Shown one piece after another: positions 39,793 to 50,087 of a stretch of 64,000 nt of DNA. The notes beneath the pieces are model-generated. The model was given only the letters and a program-made list of their open reading frames with translations, did not search any database and had not been told where the DNA came from. The DNA is taken from the NCBI RefSeq assembly GCF_009834515.1, contig NZ_CP019426.1, forward strand, positions 5,277,001 to 5,341,000, given 5' to 3'. Positions within the stretch are counted from its first letter, which is position 1. Each line of letters opens with the position of its first letter. Position numbers and translations under genes: made by a program. This stretch comes from Pseudomonas sp. R84 (lineage in GTDB: Bacteria; Pseudomonadota; Gammaproteobacteria; Pseudomonadales; Pseudomonadaceae).

Positions 39793-39981
39793 TATCAAAC
39801 ACCGCCACACTCAATGAATCTTCAAAAACTCAATTGCGCCCCAATCTAACCTCGCGCAAATATCACAATAATCAGCGACCTCCAGCGCAATAAAATCCTG
39901 CAAAAACCCGCTTTCCGAGTATTCCTCTCAATTTTTTCCGACTGCTTGCCAACCTCTCCCCCCGCGGTTAGGGTTGAAGGC

Positions 39982-40059
39982 ATGAAAACCTCTCACACCC
40001 TCATTCAGCTTCGCCAGCACCGCAGCCTGTGCCTCGTCAGTGCACGACTGCCAGGCTGA
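39982..40059 (+). CDS. Possible 25-aa leader peptide upstream of leuA
   Basis: A short frame beginning [15 protein letters not shown] and ending in VSARLPG, stopping 89 nt before leuA. Five of 25 codons are Leu (two pairs close together). AGGG and GAAGG lie just upstream. A GC hairpin (GGCCG...CGGCC, about 40112-40129) follows, with no clear T run. This is compatible with translation-coupled control of leuA by leucine supply, but the leucine richness is modest. Confidence 0.45.
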   Translation: MKTSHTLIQLRQHRSLCLVSARLPG

Positions 40060-40148
40060 ATCGCGGCACCTCGTCCCACGCTTTTCCCAGAACATTCGTA
40101 ACACCGGTAGGCCGCCTCTTTTCGGCCCAGACAATAAGGAATTTCCCG

Positions 40149-41828
40149 ATGAGCATGCTCAAAGATCCGTCTTCGAAATACCGCGCGTTTCCTGTCATCA
40201 ACCTGCCGGATCGCACCTGGCCGTCGAAAACCATCGACACCGCGCCGATCTGGTGCAGTTCCGACCTGCGTGACGGCAACCAGTCGCTGATCGAACCGAT
40301 GGACGCGGTGAAAAAGCTGCGCTTCTGGAAAACCCTGGTGCAGGTCGGTGTAAAGGAAATCGAAGCCTCGTTCCCGGCCGCTTCGCAAACCGACTTCGAC
40401 TTCGTGCGTACCCTGATCGAAGAAGGCCACATCCCGGACGACACCACCATTCAGGTGCTGACCCAGGGCCGTGAAGATTTGATCGAGCGTACTTTCGAAT
40501 CCCTGCGCGGTGCGAAAAAAGCCATCGTTCACTTGTACAACGCCACCTCGCCTTCTTTCCGTCGCATCGTCTTCAACCAGGACAAGGACGGTATCAAGGC
40601 CATCGCCGTGAACGCGGCCAAGCTGTTCGTCAAATACGCGGCGATGCAGCCGGACACCGAGTGGACCTTCGAATACTCGCCGGAAACCTTCAGCGCTACC
40701 GAGCTGGAATTCGCCAAGGAAGTCTGTGACGCGGTGATCGAGGTGTGGAACCCGACGCCTGAGCACAAGATGATCCTCAACCTGCCCGCCACCGTTGAGT
40801 GCGCGACACCGAACATCTACGCCGATCAGATCGAGTGGTTCGGCCGCAATATCAACCGTCGTGACAGCGTGATCATCAGCCTGCACACCCACAACGACCG
40901 TGGCACTGGCGTTGCGGCTACCGAACTGGGCCTGATGGCTGGCGCCGATCGCGTCGAAGGCTGCCTGTTCGGCAACGGCGAGCGTACCGGTAACGTCGAC
41001 CTCGTCACCGTCGCGTTGAACATGTACACCCAGGGTCTCGACCCGCAGCTGGACTTCTCCGACATCGACGGCGTGCGCAAAGTCGTCGAAGAGTGCAACC
41101 AGATTCAGGTTCACCCGCGTCACCCGTACGTTGGCGACCTGGTGCACACCGCGTTCTCCGGCTCGCACCAGGATGCAATCCGCAAGGGCTTCTCCCAGCA
41201 GAAACCAGACGCGCTTTGGGAAGTGCCGTACTTGCCGATCGACCCGGCCGACATTGGCCGCAGCTACGAGGCAGTTATTCGCGTCAACAGCCAGTCGGGC
41301 AAGGGCGGCATCGCTTACTTGCTGGAGCAGGAATACGGCATCAGCCTGCCACGTCGCATGCAGATCGAATTCAGCCAGGTGGTGCAGCGTGAAACCGATC
41401 GTCTCGGCCTGGAGATGACCGCCAAGCAGATCCACTCGCTGTTGATCAGCGAATACCTGCAAGCCAACACCCCGTACGCGCTGGTCAGCCATCGCCTGCA
41501 GGAAGAAAACGGCAACAGCGCCGTCGAAGTGGAAGTGGCGAGCAAAGGTCAGGGCGAAACCAACCTGCACTGGCGCGGCAAAGGCAACGGTGCGCTGGAA
41601 GCACTGGTCGCCGGCCTGCCGGTTCCGGTGGAGATCATGGACTACAACGAACACGCGATCGGCGCGGGCACCAATGCCAAGGCAGCGGCGTACATCGAGC
41701 TGCGTGTGAATGGCGAACGTGCGGTGCACGGCGTGGGTATCGATGAAAACATCACCACGGCCAGCTTCAAGGCCCTGTTCAGCGCGCTGAACCGCTCGCT
41801 GAGCCAGCCTGAGGCGAAAGCGGCGTAA
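40149..41828 (+). CDS. leuA: 2-isopropylmalate synthase, 559 aa
   Basis: Condenses 2-oxoisovalerate with acetyl-CoA, the first leucine-specific step. A TIM barrel of the HMG-CoA-lyase-like family carries [15 protein letters not shown] (metal Asp) and [14 protein letters not shown] (two metal His). The C-terminal LeuA regulatory domain (about 430-555) binds leucine for feedback control. At 559 aa it is the long form. The frame is open to 40029 upstream, but that part overlaps the leader peptide region; AAGGAATTTCCCG precedes ATG 40149. Confidence 0.96.
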   Translation: MSMLKDPSSKYRAFPVINLPDRTWPSKTIDTAPIWCSSDLRDGNQSLIEPMDAVKKLRFWKTLVQVGVKEIEASFPAASQTDFDFVRTLIEEGHIPDDTTIQVLTQGREDLIERTFESLRGAKKAIVHLYNATSPSFRRIVFNQDKDGIKAIAVNAAKLFVKYAAMQPDTEWTFEYSPETFSATELEFAKEVCDAVIEVWNPTPEHKMILNLPATVECATPNIYADQIEWFGRNINRRDSVIISLHTHNDRGTGVAATELGLMAGADRVEGCLFGNGERTGNVDLVTVALNMYTQGLDPQLDFSDIDGVRKVVEECNQIQVHPRHPYVGDLVHTAFSGSHQDAIRKGFSQQKPDALWEVPYLPIDPADIGRSYEAVIRVNSQSGKGGIAYLLEQEYGISLPRRMQIEFSQVVQRETDRLGLEMTAKQIHSLLISEYLQANTPYALVSHRLQEENGNSAVEVEVASKGQGETNLHWRGKGNGALEALVAGLPVPVEIMDYNEHAIGAGTNAKAAAYIELRVNGERAVHGVGIDENITTASFKALFSALNRSLSQPEAKAA

Positions 41829-41844
41829 TCGACCGCTGAAATGC

Positions 41845-41879
41845 AAAAGGCCCCGGCGTTTGAACTCCGGGGCCTTTTT
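41845..41879 (+). terminator. Rho-independent terminator of leuA
   Basis: AAAAGGCCCCGG...CCGGGGCCTTTTT with a 10-bp loop, about 17 nt after the leuA stop. Confidence 0.92.
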
Positions 41880-41889
41880 GTTGAAGATC

Positions 41890-41966
41890 AAAAGATCGCA
41901 GCCTTCGGCAGCTCCTACATTGTGATGTCGTACGCCATGTGGAGCTGCCCAAGGCTGCGATCTTTT
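41890..41966. repeat. Paired palindromic repeat, GATCGCAGCC family
   Basis: AAAAGATCGCAGCCTTCGGC on the left and its inverse ending AAGGCTGCGATCTTTT on the right. It reaches to within a few bases of the omega-amidase stop. Confidence 0.85.
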
Positions 41967-41971
41967 GCTTT

Positions 41972-42763
41972 TCAGGTGAACTCGAAGGTGTCGGCATCCA
42001 GATTCGCCGGGAAACGCTCGCGATACGCCGCGAGCGGAGCCGCTTCCAGCACAGCCTTGAACACACCATCCGCCTCCCCCGCCGCCAGCAAGGTTTCACC
42101 CTGGAAATCCAGCACCTGACTGTCTCCGGTATACGCGAAGCCCTTGCCGTCGGTGCCAACGCGATTCACCGCCGCCACATAACAAAGGTTTTCGATCGCT
42201 CGCGCTGGCAACAGGCGATTCCAGTGCAGACGCCGCGCGCCTGGCCAGTTGGCGGTGTACAGCAATAGATCGGTGTCCTGGGCATCGCGGCTCCACACCG
42301 GGAAACGCAGGTCATAACAAATCAATGGCCGAATCCGCCAGCCCTTGAGTTCGAACTGCACCTGACGTTCGCCGGGGGTGTAGTGGTTATGCTCGCCCGC
42401 CATGCGAAACAGATGGCGCTTGTCGTAATGCAACACTTCGCCGTCCGGTCGCGCCCACAGCAGGCGGTTGCGGTGGCTGCCGTCAGCGGCCTGGATAATC
42501 ACACTGCCGGTGATCACTGCATCGAGCCTCGCCGCCTGAACCCGCAGCCATTTGTGCGTCGGGCCGTTCTCGACTTCGGCAAGGGTTTCGGACTCCATGG
42601 AAAATCCGGTGGTGAACATTTCCGGCAGGATGATCAGATCAGCGCCCTGCGCCTGCTCCAGCAACTGCTCGAAATGCTCGAAGTTGGCCTGACGGTCGTG
42701 CCAGGCCAGGCTGGTCTGGATGAGCGCCAGGTTGAGATCGGGTAACGCACTCAGATCACGCAT
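41972..42763 (-). CDS. Omega-amidase, nitrilase family (YafV type), 263 aa
   Basis: The nitrilase triad is visible: Glu in LIILPEMFTTGFS, Lys in YDKRHLFRMA and Cys in LICYDLRFPVWSRD. YafV/Nit2 enzymes hydrolyse 2-oxoglutaramate or 2-oxosuccinamate, which are left when glutamine or asparagine donates its amino group. The gene overlaps the upstream aminotransferase gene by 13 nt, which fits the known glutamine transaminase plus omega-amidase pairing that makes transamination irreversible. Confidence 0.9.
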   Translation of the reverse strand: MRDLSALPDLNLALIQTSLAWHDRQANFEHFEQLLEQAQGADLIILPEMFTTGFSMESETLAEVENGPTHKWLRVQAARLDAVITGSVIIQAADGSHRNRLLWARPDGEVLHYDKRHLFRMAGEHNHYTPGERQVQFELKGWRIRPLICYDLRFPVWSRDAQDTDLLLYTANWPGARRLHWNRLLPARAIENLCYVAAVNRVGTDGKGFAYTGDSQVLDFQGETLLAAGEADGVFKAVLEAAPLAAYRERFPANLDADTFEFT

Positions 42764-43899
42764 AGTTTTGCCGCCGCTTCACGCAGCGTCTCCTCGCGTT
42801 TGGCAAAGCACAGGCGCACCAGGCGCTGACCTTGCGGTGGATTCTGGTAGAACACCGACACCGGAATACTCGCCACGCCGTGTTCGCGGGTCATCCACAT
42901 GGCCATCTCGACGTCATTCAGGTCAGGACGGATCTGCGAGTAATCGACCAACTGAAAATAGGTGCCAGCGACACGGGTGAAGGTGAAGCGCGACGGCGCC
43001 AGCAGATCGCAGAACAGATCGCGCTTGGCCTGATAGAAGCCCGGCAGTTCTTCAACGTGTTCCGGGTGCTCGGCCATGTAATCGGCCAGCGCATATTGCA
43101 GCGGAGTGACACCGCAGAAGCTGACGTACTGATGAACTTTGCGCAATTCGGCCGTAAGCGCTGGTGGAGCAACGACGTAACCGGTTTTCCAGCCAGTGAC
43201 GTGATAGGTCTTGCCGAACGAGCTGACCACGAAGGCGCGCTGATACAGCTCCTCATGGGCGAGCACGCTGACGTGCGGCACGCCGTCGAACACCAGATGT
43301 TCGTAGACTTCGTCGCTGATCAGATAGATGTCGCGATCGCGGATCAGCGCCGCCAGTTGATCGAGTTCGGCACGACTGATCAGTGCGCCGCTCGGGTTGT
43401 GCGGGGTGTTGATGACGATCATCTTCGTGCGCGGGCTCAGGGCCGCGGCGAGCTGATCGAAATCAATGGAGAAGTCGTCCGGGTTCAGTTGCACATGCAC
43501 GCAACGACCGCCCGCCAACTCCGTTGCCGGTGCGTAGCTGTCATAGCACGGGTCGAACACGATGACTTCGTCGCCGCTGTGGATAACCGCTTGAATTGCA
43601 CAGAAGATCGCCTGGGTCGCGCCCGGCGTGACCGTCACTTCGCTGTCGGCATTGACCTGCACGCCATAGCTGCGAGCGATTTTCGCCGCAATCTGCTCGC
43701 GTAGCGCCGGCAAACCGGTCATCGGTGAATACTGGTTATGGCCATTGGCGATGTGCCGACCAACCGCGTCACGCAGTGACTGCGGGCCGTCAAAATCAGG
43801 AAAACCCTGGGACAGGTTGATCGCGCCGGTTTGCGCGGCGAGCTGAGACATCTGCGTGAAAATAGTGATGCCGACATTCGGCAGCTTACTGGTGATCAT
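42751..43899 (-). CDS. PLP-dependent aminotransferase (methionine/glutamine type, YbdL-like), 382 aa
   Basis: A fold type I class I/II aminotransferase. NLSQGFPDFDGP and NPHNPSGA are substrate and cofactor contacts; the PLP Lys lies in SSFGKTYHVTGWK; the C-terminal Arg is in LVRLCFAKREET. It resembles YbdL and KYAT/glutamine transaminase K, which use methionine or glutamine with aromatic or 4-methylthio 2-oxo acids. The frame is open upstream to 44073 through a repeat and terminator; MITSKLPNVGITIF is the family start. Confidence 0.9.
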   Translation of the reverse strand: MITSKLPNVGITIFTQMSQLAAQTGAINLSQGFPDFDGPQSLRDAVGRHIANGHNQYSPMTGLPALREQIAAKIARSYGVQVNADSEVTVTPGATQAIFCAIQAVIHSGDEVIVFDPCYDSYAPATELAGGRCVHVQLNPDDFSIDFDQLAAALSPRTKMIVINTPHNPSGALISRAELDQLAALIRDRDIYLISDEVYEHLVFDGVPHVSVLAHEELYQRAFVVSSFGKTYHVTGWKTGYVVAPPALTAELRKVHQYVSFCGVTPLQYALADYMAEHPEHVEELPGFYQAKRDLFCDLLAPSRFTFTRVAGTYFQLVDYSQIRPDLNDVEMAMWMTREHGVASIPVSVFYQNPPQGQRLVRLCFAKREETLREAAAKLCVI

Positions 43900-43973
43900 C
43901 GGGGGTTCCCTGCTCAACACCCGGCTCTGACGACGGCGCGGGAGAGCCCGAGGATAGCCCATCCGGCGCCCAT

Positions 43974-44005
43974 AAAAAAAGGGCGCTCTGGTGAGCGCCC
44001 TTCTT
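43974..44005 (-). terminator. Rho-independent terminator of der
   Basis: Read on the minus strand: AAGGGCGCTCACCAGAGCGCCC followed by a T run. It lies beyond the palindromic repeat that follows der. Confidence 0.85.
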
Positions 44006-44018
44006 ATCGCCGAACCCA

Positions 44019-44101
44019 TGTAGGAGCTGCCGAAGGCAGCGATCCCTTGATCTTGTCTTTGAAGCAAAATCAAAAGATCGCAGCCTGCGGCAGCTCCTAC
44101 A
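44019..44101. repeat. Paired palindromic repeat, GATCGCAGCC family
   Basis: TGTAGGAGCTGCCGAAGGCA on the left; the inverse, ending GCCTGCGGCAGCTCCTACA, on the right. Between the der stop and its terminator. Confidence 0.85.
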
Positions 44102-44113
44102 CGAAGTGATAAA

Positions 44114-45583
44114 TCACTTCTTGTCGCGGCGCTTCTTGTCAGCTTTCTTGTGGTGCGACATCAAACGACGCTTCTTGTTGACCTGGCGGTCGGTCAGCGT
44201 GGTTTTGTTGCCTTCGTACGGGTTCTCGCCGCCCTTGAACTCGATGCGGATCGGCGTACCGACCAGCTTCAGCACACGACGGTAAGTGTTCTCCAGATAG
44301 CGCACATACGACTTCGGCACTTTCTCGATCTGGTTACCGTGGATCACGATGATCGGCGGGTTGGCACCACCCAAGTGGGCATAACGCAGCTTGATCCGGC
44401 GGTTGTTGACCATCGGTGGCGCGTGCTCGCCAACCGCGTCTTCCAGGATCTGGGTCAGACGGTTGGTCGGCCAGCGGGTGACCGCCGACTTGAACGAGTT
44501 CTGTACGGAAGCGTAGAGGTTGCCCACGCCAGTGCCGTGCAATGCCGAGATGAAGTGGATGTCAGCGTAATCAACGAAGAACAGACGACGTTGCAGCTCG
44601 ACTTTGACGTAGTCACGCTCGCTCGGCGTCATGCCGTCCCACTTGTTGATCGCGATGACCAGCGCACGACCGGACTCGATAGCGAAACCGAGCAGGTTGA
44701 GGTCGTGATCGACCACGCCTTCGCGGGCGTCCATCACGAAGATCACTACGTTGGCGTCTTTGATCGCCTGCAGGGTTTTGACCACGGAGAATTTTTCGAC
44801 TTCTTCGTGGATCTTGCCGCGCTTGCGCACACCGGCGGTGTCGATCAGCGTGTATTTCTCTTCATTGCGTTCGAACGGAATGTAGATACTGTCGCGCGTG
44901 GTGCCGGGTTGGTCATAGACAATAACCCGGTCTTCACCAAGCATGCGGTTGACCAGGGTCGACTTGCCGACGTTCGGACGGCCGATGATGGCGATCTTGA
45001 TCCCGTCTTTTTCGCTTGGGCCAGGAATGCGCTTGGCTTCCTCGCCTTCGGCAACGATCTCTTCTTCGCCGTCTTCCGGTTCTTCTTCGTCTTTGGGGAA
45101 ATCACCCAGGGCGATTTCCAGCATCTGCGTGATGCCACGGCCGTGAGCACCGGCGATCGGGATCGCGTGGCCCATACCCAGCGGAGCGAACTCAGCGCGG
45201 GCCATTTCCGGGTCGATGTTGTCGACCTTGTTGGCGACCACGTAGGAACGCTTGTTACGTTTGCGCAGGTGTTCGGCGATCATCTGGTCGGCGGCGGTGA
45301 AACCGGCCTTGGCATCTACCAGGAACAGCACAACATCCGCTTCTTCAATGGCCAGCAGCGACTGCTCGGCCATTTTTTCGTCCATACCATGCTCGTCACC
45401 GGAGATACCACCGGTGTCGACCAGAATGTAGGAACGCCCTTGCCACTTGGCCTCACCGTACTGGCGATCACGGGTCAGACCGGACAAGTCGCCGACAATG
45501 GCGTCGCGAGTCCTGGTCAGGCGGTTGAACAAGGTGGACTTGCCGACGTTCGGTCGGCCCACCAGGGCGATTACGGGAACCAT
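44114..45583 (-). CDS. der: Ribosome-assembly GTPase Der (EngA), 489 aa
   Basis: An essential double-GTPase for 50S subunit maturation. Two G domains in series each show P-loop [14 protein letters not shown] or DTAG, and NKVD or NKWD motifs. An acidic linker ([19 protein letters not shown]) joins them. The C-terminal KH-like domain ends in a lysine-rich tail ([13 protein letters not shown]). Start [11 protein letters not shown]; four more codons are open upstream. It is separated from bamB by a terminator and a repeat. Confidence 0.97.
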   Translation of the reverse strand: MVPVIALVGRPNVGKSTLFNRLTRTRDAIVGDLSGLTRDRQYGEAKWQGRSYILVDTGGISGDEHGMDEKMAEQSLLAIEEADVVLFLVDAKAGFTAADQMIAEHLRKRNKRSYVVANKVDNIDPEMARAEFAPLGMGHAIPIAGAHGRGITQMLEIALGDFPKDEEEPEDGEEEIVAEGEEAKRIPGPSEKDGIKIAIIGRPNVGKSTLVNRMLGEDRVIVYDQPGTTRDSIYIPFERNEEKYTLIDTAGVRKRGKIHEEVEKFSVVKTLQAIKDANVVIFVMDAREGVVDHDLNLLGFAIESGRALVIAINKWDGMTPSERDYVKVELQRRLFFVDYADIHFISALHGTGVGNLYASVQNSFKSAVTRWPTNRLTQILEDAVGEHAPPMVNNRRIKLRYAHLGGANPPIIVIHGNQIEKVPKSYVRYLENTYRRVLKLVGTPIRIEFKGGENPYEGNKTTLTDRQVNKKRRLMSHHKKADKKRRDKK

Positions 45584-45616
45584 GCGGCTCTCCACTTCGT
45601 TATTTCAGAAAATACA

Positions 45617-45641
45617 AAAGCCGCTGCGAGGCAGCGGCTGG
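45617..45641 (-). terminator. Rho-independent terminator between bamB and der
   Basis: Minus strand: AGCCGCTGCCTCGCAGCGGCT followed by TTTGTATTTT. It lies 34 nt upstream of der, so der probably has its own promoter or depends on read-through. Confidence 0.75.
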
Positions 45642-45669
45642 TGCTCGGGGCAACACTGTGGGTGTTCTC

Positions 45670-45769
45670 TGTGGGAGCGAGCCTGCTCGCGAAAAACGCC
45701 AAGGCACCGCGTTTATTCAGGCCGTCTGCGTAATCGTTGACGCCCATCGCGAGCAGGCTCGCTCCCACA
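45670..45769. repeat. Paired palindromic repeat, GTGGGAGCGAGCCTGCTCGC type
   Basis: Arms 45670-45691 and 45748-45769 are exact inverted copies about 56 bp apart. Lies in the bamB-der gap (45584-45820). Confidence 0.88.
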
Positions 45770-45820
45770 TTCATACTCACAAGTGAAGCTGCCTGGGGGT
45801 GTTAACCCCAAGCATAGTTG

Positions 45821-46972
45821 TTACTTGATGGTCAGGGCTTCCAGTTTGCCGCTGTTGCCATATACATAAATCGTGTCACCCACCACCAGCGGACGGGCAC
45901 GCAGGCCGTCACTGTCGATGCGCTCACGGCCGACGAAACGACCGTCAACCTGACTCAGCAGGTGCAGATAACCTTCCAGGTCACCCACTGCAACATAGCT
46001 GGAGAACACTTCCGGAGCCGACAGTTGACGGCGAGCCAGCGAATCGTTGCTCCACAATGCTGTGGTTGAACGCTCGTCGACGCCTTCAACGGTGCCCGAA
46101 GACAGGCTCACGTAAACGCTGCCGAAACCCTGAGCGATACCGGCATAGCTCGACGCATCGCGCTGCCAGAGTTGACGACCGCTTTCCAGGTCCAGTGCCG
46201 CAACGCGACCTTGGTAGCTGGCAACGTACAGGGTGCCGCCGGACAGCAGCAGACCGCCGTCGATGTCGACCACGCGCTCCAGTTCCGAACGACCTTGTGG
46301 AATCGCAATGCGTTGTTCCCACACCGGCACGCCGTTGGAAATGTCCAGAGCAACCACTTTACCGGTCGACAGACCAGCCACCGCGAGGCGGTTGGTCACC
46401 AACGGGGCACTGGTGCCACGCAGGGTCAGTACGGCCGGGGTGCTGTCATACACCCAGCGCTGGGTACCGGTGGAGGCATCCAGGCCGATCAGACGATCGT
46501 CCTGAGTCTGCACCACTACCACGTCACCGTTGTTAGCCGGCGGCGCGAGGACTTCGCTGTTTACGCGAGCACGCCACTTCTCTTCACCGTTGCTGGTGTC
46601 CAGAGCGACGACTTCGCCACGCAGGGTGCCGATCAGCACCAGACCATAACCAACGCCGACAGCGCCGGAGACGGGCAGCTCAAGATCCTGCTTCCATTTC
46701 ACGTCGCCATTGCCGCGATCCATGGCCATCACCACGCCGGTCACATCAGCGGCGTAGATGGTGTCACCGTCGATCGCCGGCACCAGCATGTTGTAGGTTT
46801 CGCCCTGACCGTCACCGATCGAACGACTCCACTGCTTGTGCAGAACCACTTCTTCTTTGAAGTCGGTCAGTTCAGCCGGTGGCAATTCTTTCTTGCTGTT
46901 GCTGCTGCAACCCGCGGCCAGAAGGGCCAGAGCCAGCAATGCTGCATGCTTCCAACGGATCACGTCACGCAT
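45821..46972 (-). CDS. bamB: Outer-membrane assembly lipoprotein BamB, 383 aa
   Basis: Signal and lipobox (ALLALALLAAGCSS). PQQ-like beta-propeller repeats with recurring Trp motifs: NGEEKWRARV, TGTQRWVYDS, NGVPVWEQRI, SGRQLWQRDA. It is part of the BAM complex that folds barrel proteins at the outer membrane. The frame is open upstream to 47143 inside yfgM, but MRDVIRWKHAAL is the signal-bearing start; it overlaps yfgM by 8 nt. Confidence 0.95.
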   Translation of the reverse strand: MRDVIRWKHAALLALALLAAGCSSNSKKELPPAELTDFKEEVVLHKQWSRSIGDGQGETYNMLVPAIDGDTIYAADVTGVVMAMDRGNGDVKWKQDLELPVSGAVGVGYGLVLIGTLRGEVVALDTSNGEEKWRARVNSEVLAPPANNGDVVVVQTQDDRLIGLDASTGTQRWVYDSTPAVLTLRGTSAPLVTNRLAVAGLSTGKVVALDISNGVPVWEQRIAIPQGRSELERVVDIDGGLLLSGGTLYVASYQGRVAALDLESGRQLWQRDASSYAGIAQGFGSVYVSLSSGTVEGVDERSTTALWSNDSLARRQLSAPEVFSSYVAVGDLEGYLHLLSQVDGRFVGRERIDSDGLRARPLVVGDTIYVYGNSGKLEALTIK

Positions 46973-47606
46973 CCCCTTTGGCCAGGTCGTCGAGCTTGAT
47001 TTGAAGGCCACCGACCGCCGCTTCATCCGACAGTGCCGCCTTGGCTTTTTGATACGCCTTGTTCGCGTCATCGGTACGGCCCAGCTGCACCAGCAGGTCG
47101 CCCTTGAGTTCTTCGCGAGTGGCCAGGAACGCTTTGTCGGCATCGCCGTCGAGCAGTTTCAGGCCGTCTTCAGCCTTGTTCTGCGCACCCAGTACCTGCG
47201 CCAGACGCTGACGGGCGATTTCACCCAGCGCCGGGTTGGCCGGTTTGTCGACAATGGCTTTCAGTTCGGTCGCGGCGTCATCCAGCTTGCCGCTGTCGAC
47301 CGCCACTTTGGCCACGAACAGGCTGCCGTACTGCGCGTAGGCAGAACCGCCGAATTCGCTGTTGAGCTTGCCGGCCAGGTCCGCAACGCGGGCCGCGTCA
47401 GGCTTGCCATCAGGCGTCAGCGTGGTTTCCAGCAATTGCTGATAGAGCACCGAGGCGCCTTGCGACTGGTTGCTCTGATACTTGTGATAAGCCTGCCAGC
47501 CGAACACGATGACCAGCGCCAACAGGCCGCCGGTGACCAGAGGTTTGCCGTTGCGTGTCCACCAGTCCTTCAAATCCGCCAACTGTTCGTCTTCGGTACT
47601 CGACAC
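46965..47606 (-). CDS. YfgM-type ancillary SecYEG translocon protein, 213 aa
   Basis: One N-terminal membrane anchor (GKPLVTGGLLALVIVFGWQA), then a periplasmic TPR region (about 55-205) built of Ala/Leu-rich helices. YfgM works with PpiD at the Sec translocon on proteins bound for the envelope. The hisS-yfgM-bamB-der order matches E. coli and other gammaproteobacteria. Confidence 0.9.
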   Translation of the reverse strand: MSSTEDEQLADLKDWWTRNGKPLVTGGLLALVIVFGWQAYHKYQSNQSQGASVLYQQLLETTLTPDGKPDAARVADLAGKLNSEFGGSAYAQYGSLFVAKVAVDSGKLDDAATELKAIVDKPANPALGEIARQRLAQVLGAQNKAEDGLKLLDGDADKAFLATREELKGDLLVQLGRTDDANKAYQKAKAALSDEAAVGGLQIKLDDLAKGDA

Positions 47607-47647
47607 CCCAATACTCCTTAATCGCTAAATCGGCTGTTTGGACAGCT

Positions 47648-48937
47648 TCAACCCTGCACGACGCAGGTGGCCAGGTGAGCGGCGAGCGCATCCCAGGCAA
47701 TGCTTTGTTGTTCGCCCTGGCCACGCAGGGGTTTGAAACCTACCACTTGCTGGGCCATTTCGTCGTCACCGAGGATCAGTGCGTACAGCGCACCGCTCTT
47801 GTCGGCCTTCTTGAACTGGCTTTTGAAGCTGCCGGCGCCGGCATTGACTTGCAGACGCAGGTTTGGAAGTTGATCGCGAACCCGTTCAGCCAGGGCCAGA
47901 CCGGCCAGCTCGGCTTCTTCACCGAAGGCGCACAGATAGACATCAACCTGACGGGAGATTTCTTCCGGGATCTGTTCCAGGGTTTCCAGCATCAGTACCA
48001 GACGCTCGATGCCCATGGCGAAACCGACGCCGGTGGTTGGCTTGCCGCCCATCTGCTCGACCAGACCGTCGTAACGGCCACCCGCGCAAACAGTGCCCTG
48101 GGCGCCGAGCTTGTCGGTAACCCATTCGAATACGGTTTTGCTGTAGTAATCGAGGCCGCGCACCAGCTTCGGGTTGAGCACGTACGGAATGCCAACGGCA
48201 TCCAGACGCGCTTTCAAACCTTCGAAGTGCGCACGGGATTCGTCGTCGAGGTAGTCGGCCATTTTCGGCGCATCGACCAGCACCGCTTGAGTGTCGGCAT
48301 TTTTCGTGTCGAGCACGCGCAGCGGGTTGGTTTTCAGGCGACGCTGGCTGTCTTCGTCGAGCTTGTCGTGGTGCGCCGAGAGGTACTCGACCAGCGCTTC
48401 ACGATAACGCCCACGGGACTCGCTGGTGCCCAGACTGTTGAGCTCGAGCTTGACCGCATCACGGATACCCAACTCGCCCCACAGGCGCCAGGTCATGATG
48501 ATCAGCTCGGCGTCGATGTCCGGACCGTCGAGGTTGAACACTTCCAGACCGATCTGGTGGAACTGACGATAACGACCTTTCTGCGGACGCTCGTGGCGGA
48601 ACATCGGGCCGATGTACCAGAGTTTCTGCACTTGGCCGCCACCGGTGATGCCGTGCTCAAGCACAGCACGCACGCACGCCGCGGTGCCTTCCGGACGCAG
48701 GGTCAGGGAGTCGCCGTTGCGATCTTCGAAGGTGTACATCTCTTTTTCGACGATGTCGGTCACTTCACCGATCGAGCGCTTGAACAGCTCGGTGAACTCG
48801 ACGATCGGCATGCGGATCTGCTTGTAACCGTAGTTATCCAGCAAACGCGCTACGGTGCCCTCGAAATAACGCCACAGCGGGGTCTGTTCGGGCAGGATGT
48901 CGTTCATGCCACGAATGGCTTGCAATGACTTGCTCAC
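47648..48937 (-). CDS. hisS: Histidyl-tRNA synthetase, 429 aa
   Basis: A class II synthetase. Motif 1 lies near [14 protein letters not shown]; motif 2 is [15 protein letters not shown]; the histidine-specific blocks are [15 protein letters not shown] and [14 protein letters not shown]; motif 3 is [11 protein letters not shown]. The C-terminal anticodon domain covers the last 90 residues. Full length. Confidence 0.97.
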   Translation of the reverse strand: MSKSLQAIRGMNDILPEQTPLWRYFEGTVARLLDNYGYKQIRMPIVEFTELFKRSIGEVTDIVEKEMYTFEDRNGDSLTLRPEGTAACVRAVLEHGITGGGQVQKLWYIGPMFRHERPQKGRYRQFHQIGLEVFNLDGPDIDAELIIMTWRLWGELGIRDAVKLELNSLGTSESRGRYREALVEYLSAHHDKLDEDSQRRLKTNPLRVLDTKNADTQAVLVDAPKMADYLDDESRAHFEGLKARLDAVGIPYVLNPKLVRGLDYYSKTVFEWVTDKLGAQGTVCAGGRYDGLVEQMGGKPTTGVGFAMGIERLVLMLETLEQIPEEISRQVDVYLCAFGEEAELAGLALAERVRDQLPNLRLQVNAGAGSFKSQFKKADKSGALYALILGDDEMAQQVVGFKPLRGQGEQQSIAWDALAAHLATCVVQG

Positions 48938-48974
48938 TTTAAATCCTTAAATTCGTTCGGCTCTTCAGTCAGGC

Positions 48975-50084
48975 TCAGCCGCGCGCAATAACCGCAGCGT
49001 CAGCTTCGACCTTTTCGGCCGCTTTCTGGCGGATCAGCTTTTCCAGCTCGTCCACCAGATTGTCATTCGTCAGTTTCTGCGACGGCTTGCCGTCGATGTA
49101 AATCAGGTTTGGCGTACCGCCGGTCAAGCCGATATGGGCTTCCTTGGCTTCGCCGGGGCCGTTGACCACGCAACCGATCACCGCGACATCCAGCGGCACC
49201 AGCAGGTCTTCAAGGCGCCCTTCCAGCTCGTTCATGGTTTTCACCACATCGAAGTTCTGCCGCGAGCAGCTCGGGCAGGCGATGAAGTTGATGCCACGGG
49301 AACGCAGATGCAAAGACTTGAGAATGTCGTAACCGACCTTCACTTCCTCGACCGGGTCGGCCGCCAGCGAGATGCGGATAGTATCGCCAATCCCCTCGGC
49401 GAGCAGCATACCTAGGCCCACGGCGGATTTCACTGTGCCCGAACGCAATCCACCGGCTTCGGTGATGCCCAGGTGCAGCGGCTGGACGATTTCTTTCGCC
49501 AGCAAGCGGTACGCTTCGACGGCCATGAACACGTCGGAAGCCTTCACGCTGACCTTGAAGTCCTGGAAATTCAGGCGCTCGAGGTGTTCAACGTGGCGCA
49601 GAGCGGACTCAACCAGCGCGGCTGGAGTCGGCTCGCCGTATTTCTTTTGCAGGTCTTTTTCCAGCGAACCGGCGTTGACGCCGATGCGGATCGGAATCCC
49701 GCGATCACGTGCCGCATCGACCACCGCACGAACACGATCTTCGCGACCGATGTTGCCCGGGTTGATGCGCAGGCAGTCCACACCCAATTCGGCTACGCGC
49801 AGGGCGATCTTGTAGTCGAAGTGGATGTCGGCAACCAGCGGTACCTTGACCAGTTGCTTGATCTTGCCGAACGCCTCGGCGGCGTCCATGTCCGGCACCG
49901 AAACGCGAACGATGTCGACGCCGGCGGCTTCCAGACGATTGATTTGCGCAACAGTGGCGGCAACGTCATTGGTGTCGCTGTTGGTCATGCTCTGCACCGC
50001 GATCGGCGCATCGCCGCCCACCGGTACGTTGCCGACCCAGATCTTGCGCGAAACGCGACGTTTGATTGGAGATTCGCCGTGCAT
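48975..50084 (-). CDS. ispG: 4-hydroxy-3-methylbut-2-enyl diphosphate synthase (IspG), 369 aa
   Basis: The sixth step of the MEP isoprenoid pathway; a [4Fe-4S] enzyme. The N-terminal TIM barrel starts near [20 protein letters not shown]. The cluster ligands are in [10 protein letters not shown] (two Cys) and [12 protein letters not shown] (third Cys). It needs the Isc machinery encoded in the same run. It begins 3 nt after the rodZ stop. Confidence 0.96.
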   Translation of the reverse strand: MHGESPIKRRVSRKIWVGNVPVGGDAPIAVQSMTNSDTNDVAATVAQINRLEAAGVDIVRVSVPDMDAAEAFGKIKQLVKVPLVADIHFDYKIALRVAELGVDCLRINPGNIGREDRVRAVVDAARDRGIPIRIGVNAGSLEKDLQKKYGEPTPAALVESALRHVEHLERLNFQDFKVSVKASDVFMAVEAYRLLAKEIVQPLHLGITEAGGLRSGTVKSAVGLGMLLAEGIGDTIRISLAADPVEEVKVGYDILKSLHLRSRGINFIACPSCSRQNFDVVKTMNELEGRLEDLLVPLDVAVIGCVVNGPGEAKEAHIGLTGGTPNLIYIDGKPSQKLTNDNLVDELEKLIRQKAAEKVEADAAVIARG

Positions 50085-50087
50085 GAC

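Noticed and set aside
40005..41891. Open frame of 628 codons antisense to leuA
   Set aside because: Complete overlap with leuA, no motif; typical GC-rich shadow.
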